From positions 1-6,114 of the forward strand of contig CALLQJ010000344.1 in the NCBI GenBank assembly GCA_938014865.1: a stretch of DNA of 6,114 bases, given 5' to 3'. Below are positions 5,967 through 6,114 of this stretch, piece by piece (position 1 is the stretch's first letter; every line of letters starts with the position of its first letter). The position numbers and the translations under genes were made by a program. The notes under the pieces are model-generated. The model had not been told where the DNA came from and did no database searches. It saw only the letters and a list, made by a program, of their open reading frames with translations. The DNA is from an uncultured Fastidiosipila sp. (GTDB taxonomy: Bacteria > Bacillota > Clostridia > Saccharofermentanales > Fastidiosipilaceae).

Positions 5967-6114
5967 ATGAAAACAGCAGCGGTAACAGCAGAATACAATC
6001 CCTTCCATGAGGGGCATGCCCGGCAGTATCGGATGATCAAGGAAAAATTCGGCGAAGACTGCCGGATTGTGGTCATCATGAGCGGCCCTTTTGTCCAGCG
6101 CGGCGAAGCGGCCG
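5967..6114 (+). CDS. tmcAL: tRNA(Met) cytidine acetate ligase TmcAL (YlbM family), 5' part only
   Basis: The first 49 codons of this gene are present; the rest lies beyond the window. The family uses acetate and ATP to make acetyl-adenylate and acetylates the wobble cytidine (ac4C34) of elongator tRNA-Met. The start reads MKTAAVTAEYNPFHEGH, the typical nucleotidyltransferase-fold opening with the HxGH motif (H14-H17) that contacts ATP. It continues to IVVIMSGPFVQRGEAA (34-49), matching the family's MSGxFxQRGxPA-like block. The ATG fits the usual family N-terminus and no upstream in-frame start exists nearby. The Shine-Dalgarno candidate AAGG is only three bases from ATG, closer than normal, and a TATAAT lies seven bases upstream. 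The family call is strong from the two motifs although the protein is mostly missing. Its neighbours pta and ackA determine the cell's acetate supply, which fits the substrate. Confidence 0.9.
   Translation, partial: MKTAAVTAEYNPFHEGHARQYRMIKEKFGEDCRIVVIMSGPFVQRGEAA

Noticed and set aside
5849..6079. A 76-codon minus-strand frame with a hydrophobic stretch that looks like a membrane segment
   Set aside because: Its first half is antisense to the tmcAL start and its second half spans the promoter of the small unknown gene; hydrophobicity follows from reading these bases in reverse.

Overview
This 6.1-kb window looks like an ordinary chromosomal stretch from a low-to-mid-GC Bacillota (Firmicutes) bacterium, probably an anaerobe of the Clostridia or Erysipelotrichia type. 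The reasons are strong purine-rich Shine-Dalgarno sites before most genes, the short form of phosphotransacetylase, a pta-ackA operon, and a TmcAL (YlbM) family gene close to that operon. The genus cannot be named from the sequence alone.

Layout from left to right. (1) A complete long-chain fatty-acid CoA/ACP ligase gene of the AMP-binding family fills 1-1842 on the minus strand; its stop codon is the first three bases of the window. (2) A divergent intergenic region of about 145 bp (1843-1987) carries a good plus-strand promoter and a short inverted repeat. (3) A PlsC-type lysophosphatidate acyltransferase gene runs on the plus strand (1988-2893, GTG start) and encodes a long charged, low-complexity C-terminal tail. 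(4) A convergent gap (2894-3023) holds a GAAA-loop hairpin flanked by T-rich runs on both sides, which can terminate transcription from either side. (5) pta and ackA form a minus-strand operon (pta 4241-5242, then ackA 3024-4211) with 29 bp between them. (6) A 193-bp gap upstream of pta holds a candidate promoter with an inverted repeat over its -10. (7) A small minus-strand gene of unknown function (5436-5813) has its own good promoter. (8) The start of a tmcAL/ylbM gene on the plus strand (5967 onward) is cut by the window edge.

How the genes work together. The left half concerns membrane lipids: the ligase activates fatty acids and PlsC esterifies an acyl chain to lysophosphatidate on the way to phosphatidic acid. 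The right half concerns acetate metabolism: Pta makes acetyl phosphate from acetyl-CoA, AckA converts it to acetate with ATP formation, and TmcAL is a family known to use acetate and ATP to acetylate the wobble cytidine of elongator tRNA-Met. I see no mobile element, CRISPR array, RNA gene or defence system, and no wholly new system. The points worth a second look are regulatory sites, the PlsC tail, the small unknown protein, and the unusual start region of tmcAL.
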